Shown here: positions 1 to 12,135 of the stretch, piece by piece | How the letters are laid out: every line of letters starts with the position of its first letter | Numbering within the stretch: position 1 is the stretch's first letter | NCBI GenBank assembly: GCA_030141605.1 | Contig: JAQGDQ010001191.1 | Coordinates: 1-56,426, forward strand | Source of the DNA: Tubiluchus corallicola | Taxonomy: Eukaryota > Priapulida > Priapulimorpha > Priapulimorphida > Tubiluchidae | Direction of reading: 5' to 3' | DNA length: 56,426 bases | Made by a program: the position numbers and the translations under genes | Notes under the pieces: generated by a model | Databases searched by the model: none | What the model was told of the DNA's origin: nothing | What the model saw: only the letters and a program-made list of their open reading frames with translations

Positions 1-27
1 CATGACAAACATGACGCATTTCATCAG
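1..27 (+). CDS. tat: TAT-A exon fragment (HDKHDAFHQ)
   Basis: The first 27 bases read HDKHDAFHQ and end in a GTAATG donor. They align with the 'ILIHDR..' segment of TAT that directly precedes the next exon. The exon starts before the window. Confidence 0.75.
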
Positions 28-3000
28 GTAATGTGGCTCACTGGCATTCAAGTCGCAAATTTCTACCTCTGAGACGCTTGAAACATGTATGGAAAAAATT
101 AAATCTAGGATATCTCCCTTCGATTGGCTTCTATATCATTTTGCAGTAGCTCGTTTTTTCGGACACAATTGGCAAAACTCTCCCATATAGCGGCGCATAT
201 AATGTGGATTAAAAACAGATGACTCGCTGTATGAAAGCCAGTATACTGTAGTTCTTGAAATATAAAATTGTAGACCTATAGTATGGTATAGTGTGGTGTA
301 GTGCGGTATGATGTGGTGTGGTGTGGCACAGTGTGACGTGGTGTGGTGTGATGTGGTGTGACATGGTGTTGTGTGGTGTGACGTGGTGTTGTGTGACGTG
401 ATGTGGTGTGACGTGGTGTGGTGTGGCACAGTGTGATGTGGTGTTGTGTAATGTGGTGTGATGTGGTGTGATGTGGTGTCATGTGGTGATGTGTGGTGTG
501 ACGTGGTGTGATGTGACGTGGTGTGGTGTGGTGCAGTGTGACATGGTGTGGTGTGATGTGGTGTGACATGGTGTTGTGTGGTGTGGCGTGGCACAGTGTG
601 ACGTGGTGTGGTGTGATGTGGTGTGGTGCAATGCGGTGAGGTGTGGTGTGGTGTGATGTGGTACAGTAATAAAAAATTACCCACGAAAAAGCGACCAGGT
701 ATAACGTTGAATCTGCTGCGTCTATTTATTTGTTATTGTTGTCGTGTAGCCATCATTATTGCTATTGTTTGTTAAACTTACAGCAGCTTATTGTGTGATT
801 TATAATGCAGGTAAGAAAAGGTTTGATCAGCTTATCACAGAGGATACTTGGGCCGAATTCGTTGGTACAAGCCGCGTTGCCAAAAATTCTTACTCAAACG
901 CCGCAGTCGTTCTTCGATGACACCATCGACTTGATAAAGGTGAATTTACTTATTCAACACCATTAACTCGATAAAGGTGAATTTACTTATTCAACACCAT
1001 TAACTCGATAAAGGTGAATTTACTTATTCAGCACTATTGACTTGATAAAAGTGAATTTACTTGTTCAACATCATTGACTTGATAAAAGTGAATTTACTTG
1101 TTCAACATCATTGACTTGATAAAGGTGAATTTACTTATTCAACACCATTGACTTGATAAAAGTGAATTTACTTCGTCAACATCATTGACTTGATAAAGGT
1201 GAATTTACTTATTCAACACCATTGACTTCATAAAGGTGAATTTGCTTATTCAACATCATTGACTGTTCGTCTACGCGCATTATTTCAGAATTAAAAATGG
1301 GTCACTAAACATGTCCCTCAAGCCTCGAATCCCATAGATTCCCTTACCCTGACTCTACTTCTCCCATGCCTTTGATCCATAGGAATTAGGCAGAATGCTT
1401 TGCTATTTAGAAAAATTTCATGCAAGTAATTATAGAAATCAATCAAAAAACACGACAATTTTTTTTAATATAAATTGCTCACAAAATGCACATATCAGCT
1501 ACTTATGGTTTGATTATACAGAAGTATATAATCAAAGAATATATACAGTATATACAGTATATACTTCAGAAGTATCATTGTGAACACATTTTTTTACAAA
1601 ATTGTACATTTTTCAGTTATTTTTTCTGACTCCTGTAATTGTAACTGATTTGCAGTCCTTTGACTCATGTTGACTGAGGTTTATTCTGAGTTACGTTCAC
1701 TGATGGTCGAGGATACAAAAGTAGAATTTATTAGAAAACGAACAAAACGTTTATTATGGCACTCAAAAAAAAATTCTCAGAAAGCAATTAAAATTTAATA
1801 ACATTGTCCGTCTCGGCGACCCCCAACCTTCCGTCTTAAACCTCAGCGCAGAGTGAATCACAATCCCGCAAATGCGCATGCACAGTTGAAATTTAGAGAA
1901 GTTGCATTCTGGCGCCATCTTCTGGGTAGCACACTAAACTCACGGCAGTTGCAGTAATCTTTTTAAAAACAGGCACTGTATGGAGTGGACAATATTCCGT
2001 ATTATTTTGCTTAATTTGCAAAACCGGAAGCATTGCGGTTTTCGTATGTCACTCAGCTGAAATATTCACCAATTGGTGAAGTTCTTCAGCACAATTTTTC
2101 TTTACGGTCGATCAAAAGGGCCAAAGAGCTTTATAGTTCGATTTTCGATAATTCGATGACAATAGAACTTTTATTTACAGCATAATGCAGACATTTGCTA
2201 TGAGGCCCTGAGTAAGATTCCCGGACTGCAACCTATAATGCCACAGGGCGCTATGTACATGATGGTAAGTCTGTCTTCCCTAGTCTCTAATGCCCAGTAC
2301 GTATTTACAAGTAGTAAGCTCTACGCTTGCATAAACCTGTTGGAGCTCTGTAAAACAGCATTACACACACACGCACGCACGCACGCATGCACCCAGGCAC
2401 ACACACACACGTCACACATCACACCACAACCAACCCCTTGATTTATATGTATAATAATCTTTATTTGCCATAAAAAATCGATATTCATAACCATAAACGC
2501 ATAAAAAAACATCGCAGCATGAGAATTCACACAACTGTTAAAGGCAAATGCGTCCAGTCCAAACTAAAAACTACTGTGCCAAAAATTTAAGACAAAATAT
2601 ATACAATGTTAAACGCAAACTATAATAGACTATATACAATATATACATACAATTTAAAATGGACGTGGGTAAATAAAATTTGCGGATGAATATATTATCA
2701 TTTACGTATGTTGGGTTTTCAAAATGATTTAATGCATGTATTTTTAGTTTGGATTTGAATTTATAGAAAGACTTGACTTGTTCTAAACTTGGTGGCAGGC
2801 AGGGCATTCCATTATTGAACTCCTTGTTTAGTGACAGAATTGCTGCCGTGTTTGTTATTAGCGCGTGTTTGTTTAGTATTGTGTGCCCTTGGATTTAATG
2901 TTGGCTCCAAGAGGAGTGGACGCTTATTTTTGATGAAAGGCGTGTTAATATTGTCGATGTATTTATATAAAAATAGGATTGTGTAGAAGTCTTTATGTGC

Positions 3001-3889
3001 TTGTAAAATTGGGATTTTAAACAGTGTTCTTAATTAACATTTCAACAACGAATTTTTTTAAAATCTGATTGTGGTTCTTTTTTACGCAGGTCAGCATAGA
3101 TATGATCAGATTTCCGGAATTTGAAGATGACGTTCAATTCACGGAGGAAATGGTGACAGAGCAGTCTGTGTTTTGTCTTCCTGCTACGGTAAAAATCTTT
3201 ATCGGGCCTTACATGATTTAAAATACTCAGTCAACATTGGGTTACAATCTGCAGTTTATTAAATGTAAATATAATGGTAACTACGACAAATGTGATTATT
3301 TAAAAATTAAAAGATTCATGTGTAAAAAAGTTAGAAAGCTTACACGGGTTCAAAACCTGACGCTTTCATTTGTTAAAGATGTTTTAAATGACTTAACCAG
3401 AATTGATTTTGCATCTTTTTGTTAACTCATCCATTCTTTTTTTATCGGGTTTACATGGCAGTGACCTTATACAAGCCTTTGCTTCTCTAGCCCACTGCAG
3501 TACAATTATTAATTTATGATGACGATAGTGTATGACACATAATAATTTATTACAGTATGACGTAATTTTGACGTCACTTTGAGCTTAATGTCATTATATT
3601 GTACTGAATGTGATAATAATAAACTAAACTATTTTTTCTCTTTGATAACACATGACAGTATTGCCAGCATAATGATTCTATTTGATTTCTATTTCTTATA
3701 ATGATAAGCTAATGATTCTATTTTCAGTGTTTCGCGTATCCCAACTACTTCCGAGTAGTCCTGACAATCCCAGAGAAAAAACTCATTGAAGCTTGCGATC
3801 GAATCGCTGATTTCTGCTACGCTCACTACAGGGGACCAATACGACAAATAAATGGAGCTGAAAGCAATGGAACAAACCACAGTCCCTAG
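1..3889 (+). CDS. tat: Tyrosine aminotransferase copy A (3' part of gene, five exons)
   Basis: Joined exons 1-27, 811-939, 2181-2264, 3090-3188 and 3728-3889 give one open frame; every junction is phase 0 with GT-AG borders. The product matches the C-terminal third of tyrosine aminotransferase (fold-type I PLP enzyme; L-tyrosine + 2-oxoglutarate to 4-hydroxyphenylpyruvate + glutamate, first step of tyrosine breakdown). Landmarks in order: [29 protein letters not shown], a PxGAMYMM-type strand, [37 protein letters not shown] (its Arg fits the substrate-carboxylate Arg of the family) and a C-terminal helix. The tail after CYAHY is lineage-specific and ends in NHSP-stop. The N-terminal two thirds, including the PLP lysine, lie before the window. 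No lesion is visible, so this is probably the working copy. Confidence 0.9.
287..665. repeat. GT-rich minisatellite (TGTGG/TGATG/TGACG pentamers) in TAT-A intron
   Basis: About 380 bases built from 5-mers such as GTGTG, GTGTGA and TGTGG, almost free of A/C on the + strand apart from TGACG and CACA variants. It opens long His/Thr-rich frames on the - strand that are not genes. Confidence 0.95.
811..939 (+). CDS. tat: TAT-A exon ([10 protein letters not shown]...LIK)
   Basis: 43 codons bounded by ATGCAG and GTGAAT. It carries the TAT signature [13 protein letters not shown]. The last bases of this exon and its donor form the unit of the minisatellite that starts at 929. Confidence 0.93.
929..1261. 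repeat. 37-bp minisatellite derived from a TAT exon/intron border
   Basis: Nine head-to-tail units of exactly 37 bp (ACTTGATAAAGGTGAAT...). The first unit begins inside the exon ending at 939, so each unit repeats the last exon codons and the splice donor. Six units keep AAGGTGAAT and three read AAAGTGAAT. Confidence 0.97.
1262..2180. other. TAT-A intron, no gene seen
   Basis: AT-rich intron with a short TATACAG repeat near 1542-1563. Bases 1926-2112 are shared with the start of copy C at 37938-38119. Confidence 0.7.
2181..2264 (+). CDS. tat: TAT-A exon ([10 protein letters not shown]...AMYMM)
   Basis: 28 codons between TTTACAG and GTAAGT. Contains [13 protein letters not shown] and QGAMYMM, matching the conserved ADLCY..L..IPGL.P...GAMY region of TAT. 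Confidence 0.93.
2346..2418. repeat. (CA)n/(CACG)n microsatellite
   Basis: Alternating CA and CGCA tract in the TAT-A intron after exon 2181-2264. Confidence 0.9.
2447..3020 (-). mobile_element. LINE 3'-end relic
   Basis: Read on the - strand this ends with ATAAAGATTATTAT, typical of a non-LTR 3' end. It contains a frame around 2571-2850 reading [20 protein letters not shown] then [10 protein letters not shown], like the C-terminus of CR1/RTE-type reverse transcriptases (WNxLP...KSFxxFKxxLK). It is 5'-truncated and also present in copy B at 22142-22720. Confidence 0.55.
3090..3188 (+). CDS. tat: TAT-A exon (VSIDMIRF...CLPAT)
   Basis: 33 codons between TTTACGCAG and GTAAAA. Contains [15 protein letters not shown] and [10 protein letters not shown], near-identical in spacing to vertebrate TAT. 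A copy with one Pro-to-Ser change is at 22782-22880. Confidence 0.95.
3728..3889 (+). CDS. tat: TAT-A terminal exon and stop
   Basis: 53 codons plus TAG after a TTTTCAG acceptor. [13 protein letters not shown] carries the conserved substrate-binding Arg. A duplicate is at 23443-23604. Confidence 0.93.
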   Translation, partial: CFAYPNYFRVVLTIPEKKLIEACDRIADFCYAHYRGPIRQINGAESNGTNHSP

Positions 3890-4398
3890 CAGCACTGACT
3901 TCAGAATATTACAGAACACAATGGTCATTGCTAGAGGTGAACAAATTCTGATATCAATGACTAGAAAGGGTTAGATATGAATCACGGCTAACGTATCAAA
4001 GCAAAAGATACAAAAAAATTAAAGTTCCAGCTAGAAGAATCCGTCTAGCAAAAAACGAGCCTGCATCGAATGACGTTGCAAAGTGTAACCTTTTTGTGAC
4101 TCATCTAGGACCATGCTCATAGTTGTACATAAGATGGTGATTTGAGGATATTGCGTCGAATTATATGTCGTGTAAAACAGTATTCATAAAGGTATACAGT
4201 TCTTCGAATGTTCTCCCATTTGAGACGCAGCGTGAATTATCGTTAAACTTATGATACACAAAAGCGTACAGCGACTGGTAGTAAAAAAAACAGGTATCAA
4301 TGGGTTTCGATGGGTATCGATGATCGAGACCAAGGATTTTTATAGCGGACGCTGGACACTTTGGTGCATCATAGTCTTTAGCTTTACAGACTAGATGT

Positions 4399-4404
4399 AA
4401 TAAA
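4399..4404 (+). promoter_or_regulatory. Candidate poly(A) signal of TAT-A
   Basis: AATAAA about 510 bases after the stop. The equivalent place in TAT-B reads AATAAT, while copy C keeps AATAAA. A second AATAAA lies near 4521. Confidence 0.45.
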
Positions 4405-4911
4405 GTAGCTGATTTAATACATCAAATTGCTTTTAGATAGAAGACACAACTGGGTATATTTTTTTAATTTCTTTATGAAGTTAATATGCCCAGTGTGCGT
4501 TTTAAGCTAATAACACGTTTAATAAACATATAATTGTTATTTATCTTAGTTATGTATGTACATAAAACTGCAAATGATGATTTTAAAATTAGTTTTAATT
4601 ATCGTAGGTTTAAATATAACTGACGTTTTGCAATATGATTATAGAAAAAAGCTGCTTTGCTATTTGCAAGTGAATCTGTCTTGCCCCAGCATTAGTCACA
4701 AAATGCATAGTTTTAAAATTACGTCTAATAAACTTATGTGAATATTTCCTATAAGCAATAATTTTTTATTCTATGTTGAATAGTAGTATATGGTATGTAG
4801 AAGAGCGCATCGAACCATATAGAACAGCTACATTACTAGTTTGAATACTAAAACAATGATTGCAAGTATTACTGTATTTATTTATCTAGAAAAGCCTATA
4901 CAAAACAAATC

Positions 4912-5126
4912 AACTTACTGCGCAAGGATAATTAAAATACAAAAGCAATTTTACACAATGCAATTCCATATAATATCGTAAAATATTACTAATCGATCGC
5001 AAAATCAAGCCATTGATTTGATTTTTGAAATGACTTGAATTTGCGGCATGTAAATTTGTGATTACTAATATTTTACGACATATGCAATTGCATTGTTGTA
5101 TTTTTACTATCCTTGCGCAGTAAGTT
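4912..5126. mobile_element. 215-bp foldback element, copy A
   Basis: Near-complete palindrome. It starts AACTTACTGCGCAAGGATA and ends with the reverse complement; the arms meet at TTGATTTGATTTTTGAAATG. Copies are at 24499-24715 and 38751-38965. It looks like a MITE-type element that predates the duplications. Confidence 0.8.
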
Positions 5127-5282
5127 TCAGTTTAGTCTTAACCATAAATATTTTATATTGATTAGCATTACTGTATAAAGTACGTAGGTAAAAGGAAACA
5201 GGTAACTGCAGAAAGATGTCTTTTGAAGCAGAAAGCTAACCATTTGTTCCAATGTCTTGCTTAAAAAACCTTTTGTAAATAT

Positions 5283-5735
5283 TTTTTAACAAAACAGTTT
5301 TCCAGCTCTCAGTCTAAAAACAACCTACTGTCTAGTTCTTGCTACTGTTTTTAACAAAACAGTTTTCCACTTGTCAGTCTAAAAACAACCTACTGTCTAA
5401 TTCTTGCTACTGTTTTTAACAAAACAGTTTTCCAGCTCTCAGTCTAAACATAACCTATTGTCTAGTTCTTGCTACTGTTTTTTAACAAAACAGTTTTCGA
5501 CTTGTCAGTCTAAAAACAACCTACTGTCTAATTCTTGCTACTGTTTTTAACAAAACAGTTTTCCAGCTCTCAGTCTAAACATAACCTACTGTCTAATTCT
5601 TGCTACTGTTTTTAACAAAACAGTTTTTCAGCTCTCAGTCTAAAACAACCTACCGTTTAATACTTGTTAGTGTTTTTTAAACAAACAGTTTTCCAGCTTT
5701 CAGTCTAAAAACAACATACCGTCTAGTTATTGTTA
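5283..5735. repeat. 65/66-bp satellite, copy A (about 7 units)
   Basis: Units ...ACAAAACAGTTTTCCAGCTC.. to ..TTCTTGCTACTG. Each unit junction is an inverted repeat, ACTGTTTT-(TTAAC)-AAAACAGT, able to form a small hairpin. Confidence 0.95.
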
Positions 5736-6370
5736 CATGTTTATGTTTTCTATGTTGTATTTTATTATAAAATTGCAATATCACGCCACAAATGTAAAAT
5801 GAGGTAATTCGCGATTTTTGAACTAAGACACCCAGCCCAGTTGCTGCATAATTTAGTCACTCATTATCTTATTGATATGTATTAGGGGTCTAAGATTTCA
5901 CTGGACCTCTTTTTACCTGCAAGAAACATAAAAAGGCAAAATAATTAGAGTACACATATGTTGTAAAAAGTTTGCATTTAATTAACCCGTCTTGTAAAAA
6001 CATATTTTTAAATATAGGACAGTTTATTGTACAGTTATAGTGTATACTTTTATTCTTCAAATTTAGCGACTAATACATTTACTGGTATTGAACAAGGATA
6101 GAGACTTATCAATGACTCCAATCGGCCCAAATATCTCGTCTTGTATATCCCAAGTATTGTATGGCGATGACAAAAGTTATGGTTGAAATCAGTAAACTAC
6201 GCGCGCGAAGCACCACCAAGTATGGTCAGAAACTGTATATGTACATTTACATTGAGTTAATGTATCGTCTGTTAACCCTGTTTATCCTATATGGAATATG
6301 CTGTACCTGCTTAGTGCACTATATTAGACTGTAAAATTGTTCCTCTTACAATTCATTAGTATAGTCAATA

Positions 6371-6752
<382 letters not shown>

Positions 6753-7513
6753 CACATCAAGTCTGTAGATAAATACATTGTTTCGCAAACATCATTTTAC
6801 TAGCAAAATATTGCTGAGCATCATACGTTTCATATTCATAGTTCCCTTTCCAACAATTTTTATTTTTATTTTTTTGAAACATAAGGCATTGCTATCAAGT
6901 GTGAAACTGATCAAGAGTTTATAATAATTAGGCGTAACGTCAGGTAATAAAGTATTTTCGTTCTGTAGGAGATTTACATACAGATAGTTATCACACAGTG
7001 AATTGTGCAAACCAGTTGGGCAAGAGGCATTTCAGTTTCAACAGGTTGCAAAACAAGTTAGACCGAGTACCTCAAAGATATGACATACAAGCGGACATAT
7101 TTCTCGAAATAAATTAGTCACTTTATTGGCCATTTTACAAAACAAACCTAGAATTCATTTTTGAAACATTTCTGAATGCCTACTACATTTTTTGCAAAAG
7201 GTTCATGGAATGTTTTAACAGTGTTGCACGCATGCTAAGTATTTGCAGCAACAAACAAACTCGAATAAAGTAGCATTCTAAATAATCAATCACAGACAAA
7301 GTTTTTGACAAATATAGCGCGAAGACTTCACCAACTAGTTATTTTTCGAATACTAATATGGCATAATATTCACGTCACAAATAGAGAGCGGCTTCCCTTC
7401 AAGTGTAGAACCTCCCGTCATGATGAAAGCATTACTGCAATAGCTCCCAGCAGGTGTAGAAGTTGAACAACCGCATGGAAACAGGCATGAACAACGATTA
7501 CCAAAAGAAACGG

Positions 7514-9368
7514 TGTTTTCGATCGGTTATGGTCGGCTGTAAAAAAGCCTGTAATCACATAATACTTTTATTAGCTGTGCTAGATAAAGCACAAGAGAAC
7601 CCCTCATAAATATAAAGCTTAAAAAATTCGTCTTGGCATTTTATATCACTTACGTACTGCCGTTTTACATGCAGGACTTCAGCGGTAACGCTGTGTAAAA
7701 CATGTAAATTTAAACTCCTGCTATGACCATTAGACGCAGCCATTTTGATGACGATTTGAAACAAGTTTAGAAAGAGTTTGAAAAAATAATCAGAGCATTC
7801 GTAGCGCACACGTCACTAACTGAATAAAAATGTTCTTTTATAGTTACATGATTCTTACCAGCAGGTAAGCGGAAAGCTAAGTAATATAGTTGCTTAGATG
7901 CATGGTAATATAGTTGCTTTGTAATATAGATTTGCATGAAAAGTTTTTTGGGACATAATTTAACATTTCCTTTTCTTCCCCTGATTTACGTTTGTGTAGT
8001 GACGTCATGCAATGGCGACTTCGGAACGTTGTTGCGGGAGATTTGAAATGAAATCAAACAAAAATTCCTTTTAACACGAGTACGATATATGCATAACACT
8101 GCTATAAACTGGTATGATTTTTAAGGCGATTTTTCTGAAACCTACTTCAGGTACCCCTTTTATTCTCCTTTAAGTAACTTAATAGCTTGCAATAGGTACA
8201 AAAATATTTTCCGCGAACAGCTTTTGTAATGTTTAATTTTTTAAAAGGAATTTTCTATGCTCAGTGCAAAACTAAAGCGTTCTTTATCTAACTAAGTGAA
8301 TGAAAAAAATTGATCACGATGAAGTGTGTTTTACCCTGAAAACTGTAAAATAAAACCTTTTCATTGAACGTTCATCATTATCTTCAAATTGCTTTGCACA
8401 GATCAAAGAGAATATTGATCAAGTCTTTTTCTCATTAAATGTGCGTTAATTAAGGATTTGCTCTACATGTGTGCGTGTTTAGTTTTTAAATAATTATTCG
8501 TTTTTTAATTATCTGCAGCACTAAATAAGTAATGCGTTAGTAGCACAGGGTCAATTCTTAAAGGAAAAGGAAAGGCAAATTTAAAGTATGTCCCAAAAAA
8601 CTTTCCAAACAAAGTTTAGCACTACGGTTACGTGCTTGAAAGTTTTATCTAACTAGAAATGAAAATTCTTAGTAATTTAAAATATACGCGCTAAAATTTT
8701 ACTGACTCACATTCCCAATGTGCACCACTGACACACCCAAAAAGGTATTCTTAATGTTAGTTTAAACATAATTTATTATAGGATTGGATCAGACAGTTTG
8801 AACAACATGATTTAGGATCCTCACCACAACAGACTTTTTACACGATTTACAAAAACATTTACAGTAAGAATAGACTATAACTACACAAGCTGACAAGTTT
8901 AACTACAAGATTACATCAGACATTAGTAGAAAATGACGGTTAGAAAATATTAATGTATAAATATTTAAGACTGATGCTAAATGTTAATGTTAATTCTTAA
9001 TGTTATTAACAATATACAGCAGTTTAAGCTAAATTAGCAAAATGTGCACTACGAATGCTCTGAATATTTTTAAAGTTTACACAATGCTATCTAAAGGTGT
9101 TTCAAACGTTCTATCGTTAAAATAACTGCGCCTAATGGTCATCAATGGAATTTTCAAGTTTTATACAAGTCCTGTAAGCACTAAGGCAGTGTTATGAAAA
9201 GTTTACTATAGACGAATCTGAGACACCTCATTTGAAAGTACTTTTAATTTTAAACTAAAAGGGAGTGCCGCACTCTGACTGAATTTAGAGAGAAGTTTGT
9301 GCAACAAGGCTAAGACCCTTCGTGGATTTGAAACAGTAATTGGACATTGTTATGCACACATTTAGCAT
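7514..9368. other. No gene recognised
   Basis: AT-rich and unique apart from a stretch near 8080-8200 that resembles, in inverse orientation, 21960-22060 (an old dispersed repeat). No exon with convincing splice sites was seen. Confidence 0.6.
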
Positions 9369-9481
9369 GAAGTACTATATTGGAAAGTACTATATTGAAG
9401 TACTATGTTGAAGTACTATATTGGAAAGTACTATATTGAAGTACTATATTGGAAAGTACTATATTGAAGTACTATACTATA
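9369..9481. repeat. AGTACTATATTGGA tandem repeat
   Basis: Irregular tandem of 13-14 bp units AGTACTATATTG(GAA) with palindromic AGTACT cores. Confidence 0.9.
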
Positions 9482-10223
9482 TCCGGTGTTAATGCTGAAT
9501 TGCTTTGATAAGTGTGACATATATATAGAAATCCATTAGTGAAGTAGATTTATCTATTTGACTAATTAGACTAATCAAAGGGTTCGTCTGCGTCTATTTT
9601 CCAACATTCTAATTTGTTAAAAAAATAAAAAATGTAAAGACTTTAGTGTATAACGATTTTCGAGACACTATAACCTGAAATTAATCATGTTATATCACAC
9701 AGACCTGAATATCAGTAGCGGGTCTGGTCGAAACATTATCACAAAAATTTGGTAAAACTATCTGGAGTATCTTTGCTCACTTTTTGTATATTCATCGAGG
9801 ACAGAGTATGGCATAAGAGAGTTTCATACAAAATCCTATTTCAGTTTCAATTTCAAAATTCTTCTTTTACTGAAAGAGAGTCTCAGGTTCATTCTTGTGT
9901 ATTCTTGAAGTATTACAAAGTCGCCTCTTACTTACCCGGAAGAAAAAACGACACATTCTAATGTAAAATCTGGTGGTCTTTAAGCGATTTTTTAGAAGTT
10001 TTTTTAGATATTAATAAAATTTAAACTAACGCCGAAAAGTCCGAAAAGTGAGTATGAGTTATAGTCTGTGCACATAGCTACTAAAGAACAATACTGACTA
10101 CCTGATGAATTACCATTCAGAATCACCATAGAATAACTAGCAGCACTAGCATAATTTTGTTATCAACAAAGTTTTTATATTATTTCGATGGTCTTTTGTT
10201 TTCTCAACACTCGTAGCTTGTTA
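9482..10223. other. No gene recognised; 3' flank of the GPCR
   Basis: This is downstream of the - strand receptor, so part of it is probably its 3' UTR. I see no clear poly(A) signal close to the stop. Confidence 0.5.
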
Positions 10224-11234
10224 TTAACGATGAGTGGTTCCTTCGCTCACAAAGGATGTCGTATTCTCGGGTTGAACTTGCCCCCCTTTCCCACAGCAAA
10301 GCACTTTGCGATACGCTCTACGAAATCTGCGGTCTCTGAGTCCATAAATTATAGGATTGAGGAACGAATTACAATAAGTGGGTATGCCAACCATCATCAT
10401 GTCTGGATGTGTTGCTTCCTCCGGACGAAAGAAAGAGTTAAACACATCTGTCAGCATCACAATAGCCACTGGTACCCAGCATGCAATGAACGTGCAGACG
10501 ACGATTACTGTAGTCATGATCATTTTCGTTTCTCGCTTGATACGTTGCATGAGTGCTGCGTTTTGTGAGTCCATTGTTTGTGGCTGTTCCGCCATTTTCT
10601 TCGAGTGATAGCGAGCGATGCTTAGAATGCGCATGTACAGGGTAACAATGACCATCGTAGGTATTGCAAAAGTAATCACAAACCACAACAACATATAACC
10701 TGAAGCCATAGTTTTTAACATTACACAAGCAAACACGCCGGGATAGTCGTTTGCCCATCCGAAATAAGGAGGTGACATTAAAATCATTGCAATAAACCAG
10801 GACAATGTTATCAAAACAAAAACAGTAACATTAGTCATTATCTTGTAGTAAGTTAGTGGGTAAACAATCTTTATGTATTGGTCTGCAGACGCCAACACCA
10901 TACTGAACATAGACATGGTGCCAGAAACCAAGGAAATCATGTATGTTGATATACAACCATACTTTGTGGCTAGCATTTCTGGGATAAAGACTGTTATCAC
11001 GCTATAGAGAGAGCCTACTCCACACAGCAAATCAGCCACTGCCAAGTTTCCAATAAAGAAGTGAGTTGCGTCTTGAAATCGCTTTTCCAGGAAAATAGCC
11101 GCAATAACAAGCGTGTTACTTCCAATGATGATAAAAGCAACTGCTAACGAAATTGCAATAAGTGCTAACGAATAGCCGAATGAATCTGTTGGTGATACTG
11201 TCGAATTTGTTGATATCTCTGTAACGTTGTCCAT
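10224..11234 (-). CDS. Intronless class A GPCR, MECA/adenosine-receptor-like orphan
   Basis: 336 residues, seven hydrophobic segments (about 21-49, 57-82, 93-117, 135-157, 177-203, 236-261, 279-300). Class A marks: N40 in GSNTLVI (TM1), LAVAD 64-68 (TM2), C94 and C170 for the extracellular disulfide, W146 (TM4), P192 (TM5), CWVP 252-255 (TM6), NPIIY 293-297 (TM7), helix 8 RDRRFRRAY, and C313-C314 likely palmitoylated. N-terminal NVT and NST are glycosylation sites. The E/DRY motif reads DQY (118-120). The short N-terminus, FGW in loop 2 and NPIIYGLRDRRFRRAY recall adenosine/melanocortin-type receptors; the ligand cannot be told. The start has A at -3 and G at +4. It lies opposite to, and between, the two TAT copies. 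Single-exon GPCRs are common in animals. Confidence 0.92.
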   Translation of the reverse strand: MDNVTEISTNSTVSPTDSFGYSLALIAISLAVAFIIIGSNTLVIAAIFLEKRFQDATHFFIGNLAVADLLCGVGSLYSVITVFIPEMLATKYGCISTYMISLVSGTMSMFSMVLASADQYIKIVYPLTYYKIMTNVTVFVLITLSWFIAMILMSPPYFGWANDYPGVFACVMLKTMASGYMLLWFVITFAIPTMVIVTLYMRILSIARYHSKKMAEQPQTMDSQNAALMQRIKRETKMIMTTVIVVCTFIACWVPVAIVMLTDVFNSFFRPEEATHPDMMMVGIPTYCNSFLNPIIYGLRDRRFRRAYRKVLCCGKGGQVQPENTTSFVSEGTTHR

Positions 11235-11748
11235 AATTGCTGTTTATGCAGCTCTTGTGTAAAATGTCATTTGATGAATGCAACAGTTCTTGAATATTTG
11301 AGCTCTCTTTCAGTTCTTTAGAAGACTTACCTGTTTAATGGTCGAATTTTTGGTCGACCGTGAGTTCTTTTAAAGTTTATGTTTCGTTTAAGTCTCAATT
11401 TGTTGAACCTCTGAGTTGATGGACACTCAGGCTTTTGAATTTCAACATTGTGTTGTCAGAATTCACTACAGACGCTGTACAGGTAAACTTTGTCTTTATA
11501 CTTCCTGTTTTTCGCGCGCATGCGTACAAAGGCTGAAGCAGCTCAACGTTTTCGAGAAGCCAGAAAGGCGCTTGTGATGGCAATTCCTCGATGAAAAGAT
11601 GCAACGAGGAATCCCTGCAAAATTATGAAAAAGTTTTTAATTATGATTCGTGTTATAATTTACAAACGTCCGGAAATTGGCGCCGTGATTAATAAATTAC
11701 TTTGTGGTTTTGCTGCGGTATTGTTCATGTAACGTAATTAATTTTCAG
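11235..11748. other. Between the GPCR start and the TAT-B exon; no gene recognised
   Basis: Probably holds the GPCR 5' UTR/promoter (- strand). A 69-codon - strand frame at 11395-11604 has no recognisable motif. The 5' TAT exons expected upstream of 11749 were not found. Confidence 0.5.
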
Positions 11749-11799
11749 GTTACGCTGAATCAAGATGTCTCATGCCCAGACGCGTATATAAAAGCAGAG
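11749..11799 (+). pseudogene. tat: TAT-B exon (VTLNQDVSCPDAYIKAE)
   Basis: 17 codons between ATTTTCAG and GTTAGT. It corresponds to the YYHCPEAPLEAK segment that directly precedes DVxLTxGC in TAT, and is phase 0 on both sides. Confidence 0.75.
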
Positions 11800-11892
11800 G
11801 TTAGTTTAATGATGCACATTTTGTTGCATAGCTTACTGATTTTTTCTTTCAGTTTACTGACAATTACTGCTGATAATGCGTAGTTAAAAATG

Positions 11893-12109
11893 CTTGTTTA
11901 ATGCAATAATATTAAGCACATTTTTATATGTGTATAATGCGTTTGAAAAAAATCAATATTTTTTATGTATGTAAGAAAAGTGCACAATGGATTTCATACT
12001 AATGGTGCGTTCACACTGTGCACTTTTCTTACTTGCATAAAAAATAAGGATTTCTACAAACGCATTATACAAATATAAAAATGTGCTTAATATTCTTACA
12101 TTAAACAAG
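11893..12109. mobile_element. Foldback 1 with 28-base shared loop
   Basis: Arms 11893-11985 and 12018-12109 are imperfect inverted repeats of about 92 bp. The centre 11988-12015 (TGGATTTCAT...CGTTCACA) is identical to the centre of the foldback at 18958-19043, but the arms are unrelated. Confidence 0.85.
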
Positions 12110-12135
12110 ACATTGCTCATTTCGAACTAATGAAA

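Noticed and set aside
136-684. 182-codon His/Thr-rich - strand frame
   Set aside because: Translation of the GT-rich minisatellite inside a TAT-A intron.
929-1261. Possible CRISPR-like array
   Set aside because: Units are head-to-tail with no spacers and start inside an exon; eukaryotic context.
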